Shown piece after piece: positions 52,686-62,354 of a stretch of DNA of 64,000 bases (its first letter is position 1; the number at the start of each line of letters is the position of its first letter). Made by a program: the position numbers and the translations under genes. Under the pieces are notes generated by a model. It was not told where the DNA came from. It worked only from the letters and a program-made list of their open reading frames with translations, and did not search any database. This stretch comes from Prorocentrum cordatum (taxonomy: Eukaryota > Sar > Dinophyceae > Prorocentrales > Prorocentraceae), in NCBI GenBank assembly GCA_963575745.1, contig CAUYUJ010021675.1, forward strand, positions 56,001-120,000, written 5' to 3'.

Positions 52686-52738
52686 GTTGAGGCTTCGGAG
52701 CGCCTGCTGGACCAGCTGCGTCTGCGCTCGCGATCGAT
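52686..52738 (-). CDS. Gene B candidate exon (53 nt)
   Basis: Between GCTGCAG|AT and AAC|GTATAA the frame reads RSRAQTQLVQQALRSLN. It is short, and support is limited to splice-like edges and composition. Confidence 0.35.
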
Positions 52739-52917
52739 CTGCAGCGATGTCGGAACGTGCGGAGGGAAGGGCGGGCCTGGGTTGCTTATAGCGGGAGGGA
52801 AGAACTTGTGGCAACGCTCTAAACCGAGAGAAACCAGAAGCCATGACGAACCGTGTGGCGGCGAACCGATAAAAACCAGCCATGAAAAAAACAAGAAAGC
52901 TACGAGTTAACACGAAC

Positions 52918-53520
52918 CAGGAAAAACCACGAAACACCAGGAAAACCAGGAAACAATGAAAAACCATGAAAAACCATGAAAAACCAATAAAAACCATGAA
53001 AAACCAGGAAAAACCAGGAAAAACCAGGAAACCATGAAAAACCATTAAAAACCATAAAGAACCAAGAAAAACAATGAACAACCATGAAAAACCAGGGAAA
53101 ACAAGGAAACCATGAAAAACACGGAAAAATCAATAAAAACCATGAAAAACCATTAAAAACCAGGAAAAACCAGGAAAAACAATGAAAAACTAGGAAAACC
53201 ATGAAAAAACCAGGAAAAACCAATGAAAAAACAATGAAAAAATAAAAAACCAGAAAACACCAGCAAAACACATGAAAAAACATGAGTGTAAAAACCATGA
53301 ATAGCAAGGAAAAGCCAGGAAAAAATCAGGAAACCAGGAAAAACCATGAAAAACCAGGAAACCCAGGAAAAACCATGAAAAACCAGGAAAAACCAGGAAA
53401 CCAGGAAAAACCAGGAAAAATCAGGAAACCCATGAAAAACAATGAAAAACCAGGAAAAACCAGGAAAACCAGGAACACCAGGAAAAACCAGGAAAAACCA
53501 GGAACAACTAGGAAACCACG
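52918..53520. repeat. AAAACCAGGAA / AAAACCATGAA minisatellite (about 600 bp)
   Basis: Units of 10-11 bp, A-rich on the plus strand, alternating CCAGG and CCATG. The minus-strand Phe/Trp/Gly/Val frames are repeat artefacts. Confidence 0.9.
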
Positions 53521-53544
53521 TTAAGGGCAGATGTAAGTGTGCGC

Positions 53545-53557
53545 TGCGTGCGTGTGT

Positions 53558-53609
<52 letters not shown>

Positions 53610-53803
53610 GTGCGTGCGCGTGCACGTGTGTGCGTGTGTGTGTGTGCGTGTGTGTGTGTGTGTGTGTGCGTGTGTGTGTGTGCGTGCGCGTGTGTGCGTG
53701 CGTGTGCGCGCGCGCGCGTGCGCGTTCGCGCGCGCACGCGCGCGCGTGCGTGCGCGCGTGTGTGTGTGTGTGTGTGTGTGCGTGTGTGTGTGTGTGTGTG
53801 TTG

Positions 53804-53857
<54 letters not shown>

Positions 53858-54074
53858 CGTGTGTGTGTGAGCGTGTGCGTGTGTGTGCGTGTGCGTGCGT
53901 GTGCGCATGTGTGCGTGCGCGTGCGTGTGCGTGCGCGCGTGCGTGCATGCGTGTGTGTGTGTGTGTGCGGCAAGCGTGCGCATGTGCATGATGTGTGTGT
54001 GGGTGCGTGGTTGTGTGCGTGCGTGCGTGCGTGCGTGCGTGCGCGCGTGAATGCGCGCCTGCGTGTGTGTGTAT
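53545..54074. repeat. (GT)n/(GC)n alternating tract (about 530 bp)
   Basis: Nearly continuous purine-pyrimidine alternation, mainly GT with GC and CA steps, including a CGCGCG-rich core at about 53706-53760. Strong Z-DNA potential. Cys/Val and His/Thr frames here are artefacts. Confidence 0.95.
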
Positions 54075-54135
54075 ATATATACACAAGCAACAGCCGATCC
54101 AAGCCACTACAGCCAACCACAGCCAGAAGCGAGAC

Positions 54136-54163
54136 AACGGGGCGGGCAGTCACCCGCCCCGTT
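54136..54163. repeat. Perfect 11-bp-arm hairpin
   Basis: AACGGGGCGGG, loop CAGTCA, CCCGCCCCGTT. Confidence 0.85.
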
Positions 54164-54179
54164 AGCGCTTGCAAAATAC

Positions 54180-54255
54180 CAAGTTGCCGCCGTACATAAA
54201 AAAAGAAGCGGGTCCAAGTGCGTCCAGCTTGCGAGGTCTTGGAGCCCAGGTGCGC
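54180..54255 (-). CDS. Gene B candidate exon (76 nt)
   Basis: Between CTGCCCAG|GC and AACTTG|GTATT all three frames are open (for example HLGSKTSQAGRTWTRFFFYV), so the frame is undecided. It lies between the GT and CA tracts. Confidence 0.3.
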
Positions 54256-54302
54256 CTGGGCAGCGCGGGCGCTCTCTCTCCCCGTGCCCGCTGCTCCTGC
54301 GC

Positions 54303-54475
54303 TCGGGCACGCGCGCGCGCACGCGCACGGACACGCGTGCATGCACACGCACACACACACACACACGCACACACAGAGCATACACGTGCACGCGCGCACG
54401 CGCGCACGTGCACATTCACATGCACACACACGCACACGCACTCTCTCACACACACGAGCAAGCGCGCACGCAAAG
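54303..54475. repeat. (CA)n/(GC)n alternating tract
   Basis: CACACA and GCGCAC alternation, complementary in type to the GT tract 230 bp to its left. Confidence 0.9.
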
Positions 54476-54479
54476 GGTA

Positions 54480-54547
54480 TATATATACATATATATGCAG
54501 AAGCTTAGTCTACATGTATATACATATATATATATATATGTATAAAC

Positions 54548-54580
<33 letters not shown>

Positions 54581-54620
54581 TCTATATATGTATCTATGTA
54601 TATATGTATATATATACACA
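54480..54620. repeat. (TA)n and (TATG)n microsatellites
   Basis: TATATA and TATGTATG runs. Confidence 0.9.
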
Positions 54621-55100
54621 TATGATTGCCGCGTACAACTGTTCTGGCTTCTGTTTCACACGGGCGATGTTGCGGTCGACCCCTGGTAAGCTGCTATATA
54701 AGGATTTTGGCGTCGGGTTCTCTGTGATAGTTCATCATGGATCAGTATACATGTGTTGTAATAGTAGTTGCCGATCTGACCTATGCCGACATGCCCACAA
54801 TGCGCACGCGTGCGCGTGATCTCAACAACATGACACCGCTGTCGCTCATATCCGAATGTCGTATCCCTGTCCCTATCTCTGGTTTGTGTCCCCCCCCGTT
54901 CTCTCCGGCTTTCTACATTAAGGGCCGACGACATACGTGTATAGATATACCTATGCGTATTTCGGTCTGTGCATGTACGCGTGCATGGGTACACACATGC
55001 ATACATGCTGGGTTGTATGTTTGTGTGCACGTGTGTATGTGTGTATGTATTGAAGTATGCGTATACGAAACATGTGTGAATGTATATGTGAGTGTGCGTA
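54621..55100. other. No gene recognised
   Basis: Unique-looking sequence of mixed composition with GTGTAT-rich ends. No supported exon. Confidence 0.4.
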
Positions 55101-55102
<2 letters not shown>

Positions 55103-55139
<37 letters not shown>

Positions 55140-55342
55140 GTGTATTTATGTATATGCATGCGTGTGCATGCATGTATGTGTCAATGTATGTATGCATGTA
55201 AGTATGTTTGTATAAAATGTATCCATGTGGCCATGCATATTGCTATTTCGGTATGTGTACACATCTAGGTATGTATACATGCATGTATGCACCTTGGTTT
55301 ATATGTATGCGTACATGCATGTTGCGTATGTATGTATGCATG

Positions 55343-55374
<32 letters not shown>

Positions 55375-55500
55375 CATGCATGTACGTATGCATGCGTGGA
55401 CGTATGTATGTGGGGTATGCATACATGCGTGTATGTGTGTATGCATGTATGTAGGTATGCATGCATGTATGTACGTATGCATGTAAACATGTGTATACAT
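55103..55500. repeat. (TA)n then (GTAT)n/(GCAT)n microsatellites
   Basis: TA to 55133, then ATGTATGT and ATGCATGT tetranucleotides to about 55500. Confidence 0.9.
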
Positions 55501-55647
55501 GGGCGCATACATTCACGCATTTAACTATGCACGCGTGTGCGTTAGCTAGCTCAGATCCCGATTCCCCGATGGCGCTCGCGTGCCCGCCTCTCTCTCCATC
55601 TCTCCATCTGTAGTCGTCGAGTGCTGCCCCGATCGTTCACCGTTAAC

Positions 55648-55720
55648 TGTGATCAACAGCATCGCCATCCTCGTCCGCCGCCTGGGGCTCGCTCGTCAGC
55701 TCTTCAACGCCCCACCCCAT
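55648..55720 (-). CDS. Gene B candidate exon (73 nt)
   Basis: Between GCGTAG|ATGG and CACA|GTTAAC the frame reads GWGVEELTSEPQAADEDGDA and VDH. Acidic; no motif. Confidence 0.4.
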
Positions 55721-56038
55721 CTACGCATGCGGCCCTTAGCCCTATTCGCCTGCTGCCCGTGATCGGTGGTGATCTCGGTATACGGTTGCCAGCTTCCCCC
55801 CCTATCGGAGCCTTCGCTGAATAAATGGACGCAGCGAGCTAGCAAAGTGCCAGAATCAAAGCATACACATAACATGTACACCCAACTTGAGTCGCCGCAT
55901 ATACAGTTTCGTGAATGCGACTGCGAGGAACACCTGTGAGCACCCTGCCAACGCAGACACCACCGCGTGGTGCATTCCGCTCTCAAGTTATCTCTCTGTC
56001 TCTCTCTCTTTCGCTATCTGTCTCTCTCGTGTTCTCTT

Positions 56039-56039
<1 letters not shown>

Positions 56040-56090
<51 letters not shown>

Positions 56091-56150
56091 CCTCTCTCCC
56101 TCCCTCGCTCTCTCTCTCCCTCTCTCTCGATCTCTCGCTCTGCGATGCTG
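56040..56150. repeat. (CT)n microsatellite
   Basis: CTCTCT with CCC and GCT interruptions. Confidence 0.95.
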
Positions 56151-56389
56151 ACCAGCCGCTGCAATTTTCTCTATCCTCGAGGTCGCTCCGAGGCTCGCGG
56201 CGAGTAGAGTGCCCACCCGTGGCCTGCAAACTGCGAACACTGTATACATGTATATATGTTATAGCACCGAGGCAGGCCACGAGTTGACGTGTATGTCGTT
56301 GCATCTATGTGACACGGACAAGAAGAGGTGGGCCCTACCCCCCGCGCCACATGCAAGCCAACCTCAGCATGCGATGTCCTCGCACTGTA

Positions 56390-56575
56390 TCTTTTGAGAG
56401 TCCCTGCCCAGACCCCTCGCATCAAGCTGCGCTGGATCGGAGCTGCCCTGGGACGACGCGCGGCCTGCTGGAAATAGGCGGGTGCACACAGACATCAACA
56501 CTCGTCGAAACGCGAACGTTGCTGCAAGAACTATGCCCAAACGTGGCGAAACTGAGAGCTGAGCGACCTCAACGC
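56390..56575 (-). CDS. Gene B candidate exon
   Basis: The minus frame after GTTGAG|G reads LGIVLAATFAFRRVLMSVCT and GRASSQGSSDPAQLDARGLG, ending near KIQ|GTGCGA. A plus-strand frame here is also open, so strand assignment is tentative. Confidence 0.35.
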
Positions 56576-56639
56576 CAGAACTCTGCCACGGCCGCTTTCC
56601 AAGGCGAGAGGCCAATCGCAGACTGCGACCGCGCGTGAA

Positions 56640-56815
56640 CAGTTACGTGTGCATGCGTGCATCTGTATATGTATGTATATATACATACATGTGCACACAA
56701 ACATACATGCATATATATATATATATGTATATATATACATATACATTTTTATATATATATATATAGATGTGTGTGTACGTGTATACAGCATACACGATGC
56801 ATACACACGCGTGGG
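56640..56815. repeat. (TA)n/(TATG)n tracts
   Basis: Several TATATA runs mixed with CATACA tetranucleotides. Confidence 0.85.
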
Positions 56816-56853
56816 GATCACCACGATCCACCATCCACCTCTACGTGTATGGG

Positions 56854-57032
56854 TACAGTCAAGACGTATATATATATATATATATATAGAACGCACGGCA
56901 AGGACGCACGACCCTTATAGAGGAGGAAGCTGGGGCGGGGGGGTACTCTGAGAGGCTGGCCAGTGAGAGCGGCCAAGGACGGGCCGCAGAGGCAAGGACG
57001 CATGGGTTCCCTGGGGGAGTCGCACGTCCCAC
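56854..57032. mobile_element. Family D TIR element, copy 2
   Basis: Left end TACAGTCAAGACG, with a (TA)n expansion at 56866-56889 inside the terminal repeat. Shared interior words are GGCAAGGACGCACGACCCTT and GCGGCCAAGGACGGGCCGCA. The right terminal repeat is eroded. On the minus strand it begins exactly where the predicted donor ACAC|GTGGGA follows the exon at 57134-57033. Confidence 0.7.
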
Positions 57033-57134
57033 GTGTGCCACATGCTGCATGCTCGATGTCGTGCCCAACCCATCCCCAACACCACTGGGCAACCTTGAAG
57101 ATCACGATATGCCATTCTTTTGCCAGCGCCTCCC
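57033..57134 (-). CDS. Gene B candidate exon (102 nt)
   Basis: After GGGCAAG|GG the frame reads EALAKEWHIVIFKVAQWCWG and WVGHDIEHAACGT, ending at ACAC|GTGGGA next to the family D element. It is the most upstream block assigned to gene B. Confidence 0.45.
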
Positions 57135-57355
57135 CTTGCCCGCGGAACGCGGTGAGAAAGAGAGGGGAGGGATCAGCGGGAGGGGTTGTAGAGTTGGCTC
57201 GATCTTGCTTCCTCGGGATCACTCCCCCTGATCTCTCACCCTCGATCGTTCCTCCTCATCCGGATCCCTCCTCCTCCCCATCCTGATCCACCTATCCCTA
57301 TTCTATCACTCCCCCATCGTGGCAACACTGCTGATGCTACTCCCCATCCCCGCCA

Positions 57356-58253
57356 TCAGCCAACGGTGATGTTCCACTCGGCCCGCACCTCCTCCCGCAC
57401 GGCCACCGCCATCTCCTTGGTGTGGACCTTCCTGTCAAGGCACCTCTTCATCGTCTCGTGCATCACCCACTCCGACAGCTGCTCCTTGTTCTCTGCTGTC
57501 GCGGTGACGAGGTCCTCGTCCGTCCACTTGTAGTCCATTACTTGCACGAGCTGCTTCCACTGGCCATGATCGACGTCGCGCATCGTGATGGTGCTGATGC
57601 TCTCGCAGCGGCGCCTCTTAGTCTTCATGCTGTAGCTGCTCATGGTGGCATCCTCGTTCTGCACGTGGAAGGTGAAGACGCCTTCTGGCGCCTCGGTGAC
57701 CTCCTCGGCGGCGCCAGCACCCGCTGCAGCAGCGGGCGCTTCGGCCGCCTCGTCCAGCGCCGCCTCTTCTCCGTCTGCGGCCTCTTCTCCGTCCTCCGCC
57801 TCCTCGTCCTCCGCTTCCTCCCCCTCTTCTTCCTCCTCGTCCTCAGCCTCGAACGTTCCTTCCTCGACCTCGTCATCAGGATCGCCTGGCTGATCCTCGC
57901 CCCCAGCTTTCGCCTTGCAGCACGGTTTTTTCATCACAGCTTTGGGTTTAGCTTTGGCAACGGGCTTCTCTGGCTTGGGCGTCGCCTTGGCGTCGGGTTT
58001 CGCAGGGCTCTCCTCGGTGGCGCTTTTCTTCTTGGGATGCGGGCTTGCGGCGGGCCTCTTCAGAGTGGCTAGCCACGGCGGCGTGTGCGCAGCGGCTGCA
58101 GTTCGATGTTTTTTCTTCTTCTTATCTTTCTTGTGCTTCTTCTGCTTCTTGTTTGGCAGCTTTGCACCCAGCAAGCTCCGCAGGAAAGGAATGCCCGCGG
58201 AACTCGCGCTCGCACTCGCACTGACTTCGGTGACCTCCCCTTTAGATTGGACC
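57356..58253 (-). CDS. Gene A candidate terminal exon: Lys-rich/acidic protein, unknown function
   Basis: An open minus frame from an acceptor-like CGCTGCAG|GG at 58253 to a stop at 57356, about 298 codons. The product starts VQSKGEVTEVSASASASSAG, then a nuclear-type Lys run (KKQKKHKKDKKKKK) and KRPAA / MKKP repeats (TLKRPAASPHPKKKSAT). An acidic tract rich in EEEEEGEEAEDEEAEDGEEA follows. A conserved-looking C-terminus contains FTFHVQNEDATMSSYSMKTK, GQWKQLVQVMDYKWTDEDLV and WVMHETMKRCLDRKVHTKEM. Alternating basic and acidic blocks suggest a nuclear or chromatin protein, but this is only composition. The frame is also open upstream through an ATG/GAT repeat, so the true start is unknown. Confidence 0.55.
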
Positions 58254-58261
58254 CTGCAGCG

Positions 58262-58860
58262 ATCGTGGCAATCATCATCAGCATCATCGGCACCATCATC
58301 GTCATCATCATCATCATCATCATCCGTAATCAACATCATCATCATCGTCATCATCGTCATTATCGCCGTCATCATCATCACCATCACCATTGGTGACAAT
58401 GACGACGATTACTATCATACCGAAGATGATGACGATGATGACGGCGACGATGACGACGATGACGATGATGGCGATCACACGCATTGTCTACCGAAGGCGA
58501 ATGGCACTGGCGACGACGGCGTCGACGATGACAATGGCGACGACGACGGCGATGACGTTGACGCTGGCGATGGTGATGGTTCTCTTGATGGTGATGTTGA
58601 TGGTTATGGTGATGGCACGTGACGGTGATGATGAGGATACTGGCAACGATGATGGCGATCATGATGATGTTGAAGATGGTATTGTTGATTATGATGATGA
58701 TACTGATGATGCTGGTGATGATGATGCTGCTGATGATAATGGTGATGATCATGGTGATGAACATGTTGATGGTGATGGTGATGCTGATGATGCTGATGGT
58801 GATGCTGATTGTGACGGTGGTGGGGGTGACAATGCACACGGCGATGGTGACGATGCTTAT
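58262..58860. repeat. (CAT)n and (GAT)n/(GAC)n microsatellites
   Basis: CAT triplets to 58385, then GAC/GAT-rich and TGATGA tracts to about 58860. Asp and Met/His frames are artefacts. Confidence 0.9.
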
Positions 58861-58869
58861 GTTGGTGAT

Positions 58870-59051
58870 GGTGTACCCTGTACCACCCGCACTCTCCCCC
58901 GCTCCTCCCGCTCCGTTCCGCTCTCACTCATCCATTTCCCCATCCGTTCCCCTCGCCCTCATACTCCCCTCTGCTTCCTAGCTAGCGCGTCCCTCCAGCC
59001 CTTTCCTCGCATACTCAGAGATCGAACGTCTTGGAGCATCCTACACTGAAG
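58870..59051. other. No gene recognised
   Basis: CCT/CTC-rich single-copy sequence; nothing supported. Confidence 0.4.
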
Positions 59052-59240
59052 CCGCGTACTAAGGACGGCTGGCACAGGACGCAAGGCCCTTGGAGGCAGA
59101 TTAAAGCTGGTATTTTTTTGGGCGGCGCTGGCGACCAAGACACTGAACGCCTTGCCAGTGGAAATGACAAGCGGCAACAGAGGCAATGACGCAATGGCAC
59201 CCTATAGAGAAGGCGCGCGTCCTTACTATGCGCGTTGACT
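59052..59240. mobile_element. Family D TIR element, copy 3
   Basis: The right end is intact as CGCGCGTCCTTACTATGCGC then GTTGACT. The left end is eroded (GTACTAAGGACGGC). The interior GACGCAAGGCCCTTGGAGGC and AACAGAGGCAATGACGCAAT match the other copies. It lies in the predicted last intron of gene A. Confidence 0.65.
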
Positions 59241-59389
59241 TTCTTATTCTGTGCGTTCGGCCTCTGGAGGCCTGGGCCGTCGGGGACATCGGAGATCTGG
59301 GCCGAACACCATCGCGACATCGGATCTCTGGGTGCTCATGCGCCCCGCGGCCCTCGCCGAGCGACCTCGGCAGCATGTGCTTCTTGAAC

Positions 59390-59530
59390 CTCGTCGCCGC
59401 CCACCAGGCTGTTCTTGTAGTAGTTCATCAGGGTGTCGTCGTCGACGTCGGTGTCGTCCCCATCATCCCGCGGGGGTGGACAGCGGGGCGGGGAAGCGAG
59501 GGCGTTCCGCCATGGGGCAACGTCGTCGAC
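59390..59530 (-). CDS. Gene A candidate exon
   Basis: The minus frame reads DDVAPWRNALASPPRC, then DVDDDTLMNYYKNSLVGGDE, up to a GAG|GTTCAA donor. The upstream limit is not clear because it merges into GAT repeats. Confidence 0.4.
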
Positions 59531-59539
59531 ATAGTTATC

Positions 59540-60062
59540 ACGATCATGGCCACCGCCATCACCGCCAACAGCGTCGTCGCCATCACCGCCAGCATCGTCG
59601 ACATCATCATGACCATTTCCACCATCACCATAGCCGTCAGCATCAGCATCAGCATCAGCATCATCCGAATCGTCAAGCTCATCTTGATGCTCAGCATCGT
59701 CGGCATCAACACCACCGCCAGCATCTTCATCATAATCAACATCGGCATCGTCACCAATTACCATCAACATCGTCATCATCATCGTCATGAGCGTCAGCAC
59801 CGTGATCATCAGCATCATCACCACCACCACGACGACCACCATTATCGTCAGCATCCGCATCATCATCGTCTTCGCCATCGGCATTGCCACCTCCAGCGGC
59901 AACACCATCACCGCCACCATCATACGTATAAACACCATCATCAGCAGCATCATGCTCATCATCACCACCACCACCACCACCATCATTATCATCATCATCA
60001 GCACCAGCATCATCACCGCATAATCATCATCACCAACATCGCCACCATCATCAGCACTCATC
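59540..60062. repeat. (CAT)n microsatellite (about 500 bp)
   Basis: CAT/CAG/CCA triplets. Confidence 0.9.
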
Positions 60063-60111
60063 TCTCACCGATCGATCACTTGTCCTCCTTTTTCCGCATC
60101 CCTCCTCACCA

Positions 60112-60123
60112 CCCCCCCCCCCC

Positions 60124-60154
<31 letters not shown>

Positions 60155-60165
60155 ACACACCACAC
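60112..60165. repeat. 29-nt C run followed by (CA)n
   Basis: C from 60112 to 60140, then about ten AC units. Confidence 0.97.
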
Positions 60166-60243
60166 CCCTTCATCATCATTCGGATCGCTCCTTCCTTATT
60201 CCCACCTTCGTCCCCAGTCACAGGAGAGGCTCGACTTTAGCAC

Positions 60244-60321
60244 GCTCGCTCCCTCCGCCTCCGCGTGGTCCTTGCCACGCATCTTGAGGTGGTGGCTGTG
60301 CATCATCCTGATCTGGCGGCG
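60244..60321 (-). CDS. Gene A exon (78 nt)
   Basis: After ATCTGCAG| (in phase 0 from the preceding exon) it reads RRQIRMMHSHHLKMRGKDHA and EAEGAS, ending at AGC|GTGCTA. Exactly 26 codons. Confidence 0.5.
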
Positions 60322-60628
60322 CTGCAGATACCTCGCTGCCCGAAGATGCGGAGGGGGGCAGTCGCGGCGATCTCCCCCGAGGGAGGGGGAGGAGAAGGGC
60401 GGGGGGAATGGAGGGAATGCGAGAACGGAGATGGCGGAACGGGATGGGGAAGGGAGGGGGGATGGGGGGAGCATGGGGGGTCGGGAGAGGATCACCATCA
60501 TGAAACGACTTTCCCAATCGTCCCCATCGCCCTCAGGATGGCCCCAGCTAACCTGAGATACTCCTCATCACACGCATTCTCATTCCTCTGCCCGCTTCCT
60601 GCTACCCCCCCTCCCCTGCGAGCCTCAC

Positions 60629-60723
60629 TCCATCCACTCGCTTCTTGACGGGGTGGCGGCCATGCGTGGACTTGAACTCGTCCGCATACGTACTCTTGAA
60701 CGCAAGGTCCCACGCGTCCTCCA
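60629..60723 (-). CDS. Gene A exon (95 nt)
   Basis: After CGCCGTCAG|TG it reads EDAWDLAFKSTYADEFKSTH and GRHPVKKRVDG, ending at GGA|GTGAGG, a canonical donor. Its first two bases complete the codon left open by the previous exon. Confidence 0.6.
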
Positions 60724-60798
60724 CTGACGGCGGTGGAGGAGGAGGAGATAGGAGATAAGATGATCGGAGAAGCTCCCCCCCCCACAGAGATCCGATGT

Positions 60799-60800
<2 letters not shown>

Positions 60801-60879
<79 letters not shown>
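60801..60879. repeat. 79-nt uninterrupted T run
   Basis: 79 T on the plus strand (A on minus), inside the predicted intron between the gene A exons at 61233 and 60723. Confidence 0.97.
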
Positions 60880-61232
60880 CGCGCGGGGTTCCCAGGAATC
60901 TAGACCCACTCCCTTGGGCAAGTTTCTCATCCTGAATCGTGTTTGTTTCGACTGCCCCAGGGCCCGCCGAGGGCCCCTCTCGAAACGCCTCAGTCTGGAT
61001 GTGTTTCAATGCGTTGGATCTCTGTGACCCTCCCACTCCTCTCTCATTCTGCCCATTCCCGCTCCCTCCTCCCACTCATCCCCTCTCACTCCTACTCCCG
61101 CTCTCCTCCTTGCCCGCTCCCACTCCTGCTCCTCCTCCCACTACTTTTCCTTCCACTCCTCCTCTTCCTCCTCCTCCTCCTCCTCGACTCTCCCCCGTCC
61201 TCTGCCAATTACAAGTTACGTGCTAACCGCGC

Positions 61233-61326
61233 CCTGCCCACGCCGCGCGCTGTCCATCAGCAACTTTTGAGAGAACCGCTTGTCGCCGCCGACCTCGGTC
61301 AGCGCGTCGACCAGGGACTGGCGCAC
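61233..61326 (-). CDS. Gene A exon (94 nt)
   Basis: After CTTCCTGTAG|GTG it reads VRQSLVDALTEVGGDKRFSQ and KLLMDSARRGQ, ending at CAGG|GCGCGG (GC donor). Phase 0 in, phase 1 out, matching both neighbours. Confidence 0.6.
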
Positions 61327-61439
61327 CTACAGGAAGGGGAGCGGAGGGCGGGGCGGGGGGGAAGGCAGGGAACGAAGAATAACGATCAGAGGGATCGAGG
61401 GGGGCCCGAGGCGCCGACCGGGCCGACTCATACAAGCGA

Positions 61440-61916
61440 CGCTATCGCATCGTCGTCATCGTCGCCACCATCATCATCGCCATCGCCGCGATCACAATCA
61501 CCATCATCGTCGGCGTCATCACCCTCACCCGCACCACCACGGTAACATCACGCTGAATCACCATCGTCGCCATCACACTCCGCATCATCATGATATGATC
61601 TCCATCACGGCCAGGATCATCATCACCAGCAGTATCATCATCAGCATCATCACTATCATCATCACCAGCAGTATCATCATCATCACCAGCAGTAACATCA
61701 CGGTCAGCATCATCACCATCATCATCAGCATCATCAATATCATCATCGTCATCCTCACCATTGTCATCACCAGCATCACCGCCATCAGCAGCATCATCAC
61801 CAGTATCACCATCATCATCATCACCATCATCATGACCGCTATCAGCATCACCCTCATCGTCGCCATCATCAGCATCATCACCCTCATCATCAGCATCATC
61901 ATCAACACCATCATTG
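61440..61916. repeat. (CAT)n microsatellite
   Basis: CAT/CAG/ACC triplets, about 480 bp, in a predicted intron. Confidence 0.9.
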
Positions 61917-61923
61917 TTTTCAC

Positions 61924-61974
61924 GGAAGGCGGGGACATGTCCTTAGAAATAACCTCGAGCTCGTTTCCCAAGGC
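61924..61974 (-). CDS. Gene A exon (51 nt)
   Basis: Between TTGCGCGAG|GCC and TTCC|GTGAAA it encodes exactly 17 codons, ALGNELEVISKDMSPPS. It is flanked on both sides by CAT tracts. The gene B block at 49118-49050 is similar in sequence and setting. Confidence 0.55.
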
Positions 61975-61992
61975 CTCGCGCAACGCAGACGG

Positions 61993-62098
61993 GCATCATC
62001 ATCATCATCACCATCGTCATTATCATCAGCGTTGTCGTCGTCGCCGACGTCATCATCATCATCATCGTCATCATCATCATCATCATCCATCATCATCA
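61993..62098. repeat. (CAT)n microsatellite
   Basis: CATCAT with GTC interruptions. Confidence 0.9.
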
Positions 62099-62261
62099 TC
62101 ACAGTTACAGTCGATCCACGTTCCCTCGACTCCGCGCGCCCTCCCCTCCTTCCCCGACCACCCTCTCTCCTTCCCCCCTTGGCGTCCCTATTTCGATTCT
62201 CCCGCCTCTTGCCCTCCTCCCTCCCTCCTCCTCGAGATCCTCCTCGCCCCAGGGATCCCCC

Positions 62262-62354
62262 CCTTCTCCCAGGGCTCGAGGGCGGCCTGGATCTCCTTGA
62301 CCTTGGGTCTGGATCCGAAGTCGCTGCAGCTGTACTTGAAATCTGGGATGTCGC
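62262..62354 (-). CDS. Gene A candidate exon (most upstream seen)
   Basis: After GATGAG|GC the frame reads DIPDFKYSCSDFGSRPKVKE and IQAALEPWEK. The donor was not identified, so the 3' limit is approximate. Confidence 0.5.

Larger units (their letters stand above)
47036..57134 (-). other. Gene B: candidate multi-exon minus-strand gene in repeat-filled DNA
   Basis: About fifteen short minus-strand blocks with protein-like sequence occur from 57.13 kb to a TGA at 47036. Most are bounded by AG|G or AG acceptors and GT or GC donors. The sequence between them is (GT)n, (TA)n, (CAT)n, a CCAGGAAAAA minisatellite and TIR elements. Two adjacent pairs join in phase (51889-51704 with 51641-51573, and 51090-50907 with 50705-50613). 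Whether all blocks belong to one mRNA, and which blocks are real, cannot be settled by eye. No domain was recognised. Individual blocks are listed separately. Confidence 0.5.
57356..62354 (-). other. Gene A: candidate multi-exon minus-strand gene
   Basis: Blocks at 62354, 61974-61924, 61326-61233, 60723-60629, 60321-60244 and about 59530-59390, plus the terminal exon 58253-57356. The four from 61974 to 60244 join with no phase conflict and no internal stop. Introns of about 300-1100 nt hold (CAT)n, a 79-nt T run, poly(C)/(CA)n and a family D element. The 59.4 kb block to terminal exon junction is not in phase with the sites chosen, so an exon is missing or a site is wrong. Confidence 0.5.

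Noticed and set aside
52918-53520. CRISPR-like regular repeats
   Set aside because: The unit is 10-11 bp with no spacers; it is a minisatellite.
53521-54453. Long His/Thr and Cys/Val frames
   Set aside because: Direct translation of GT/CA repeats in every frame.
54655-54740. TATATAAGG as a core promoter
   Set aside because: Surrounded by TA-rich microsatellites, and dinoflagellate genes usually lack TATA boxes; no start can be linked to it.
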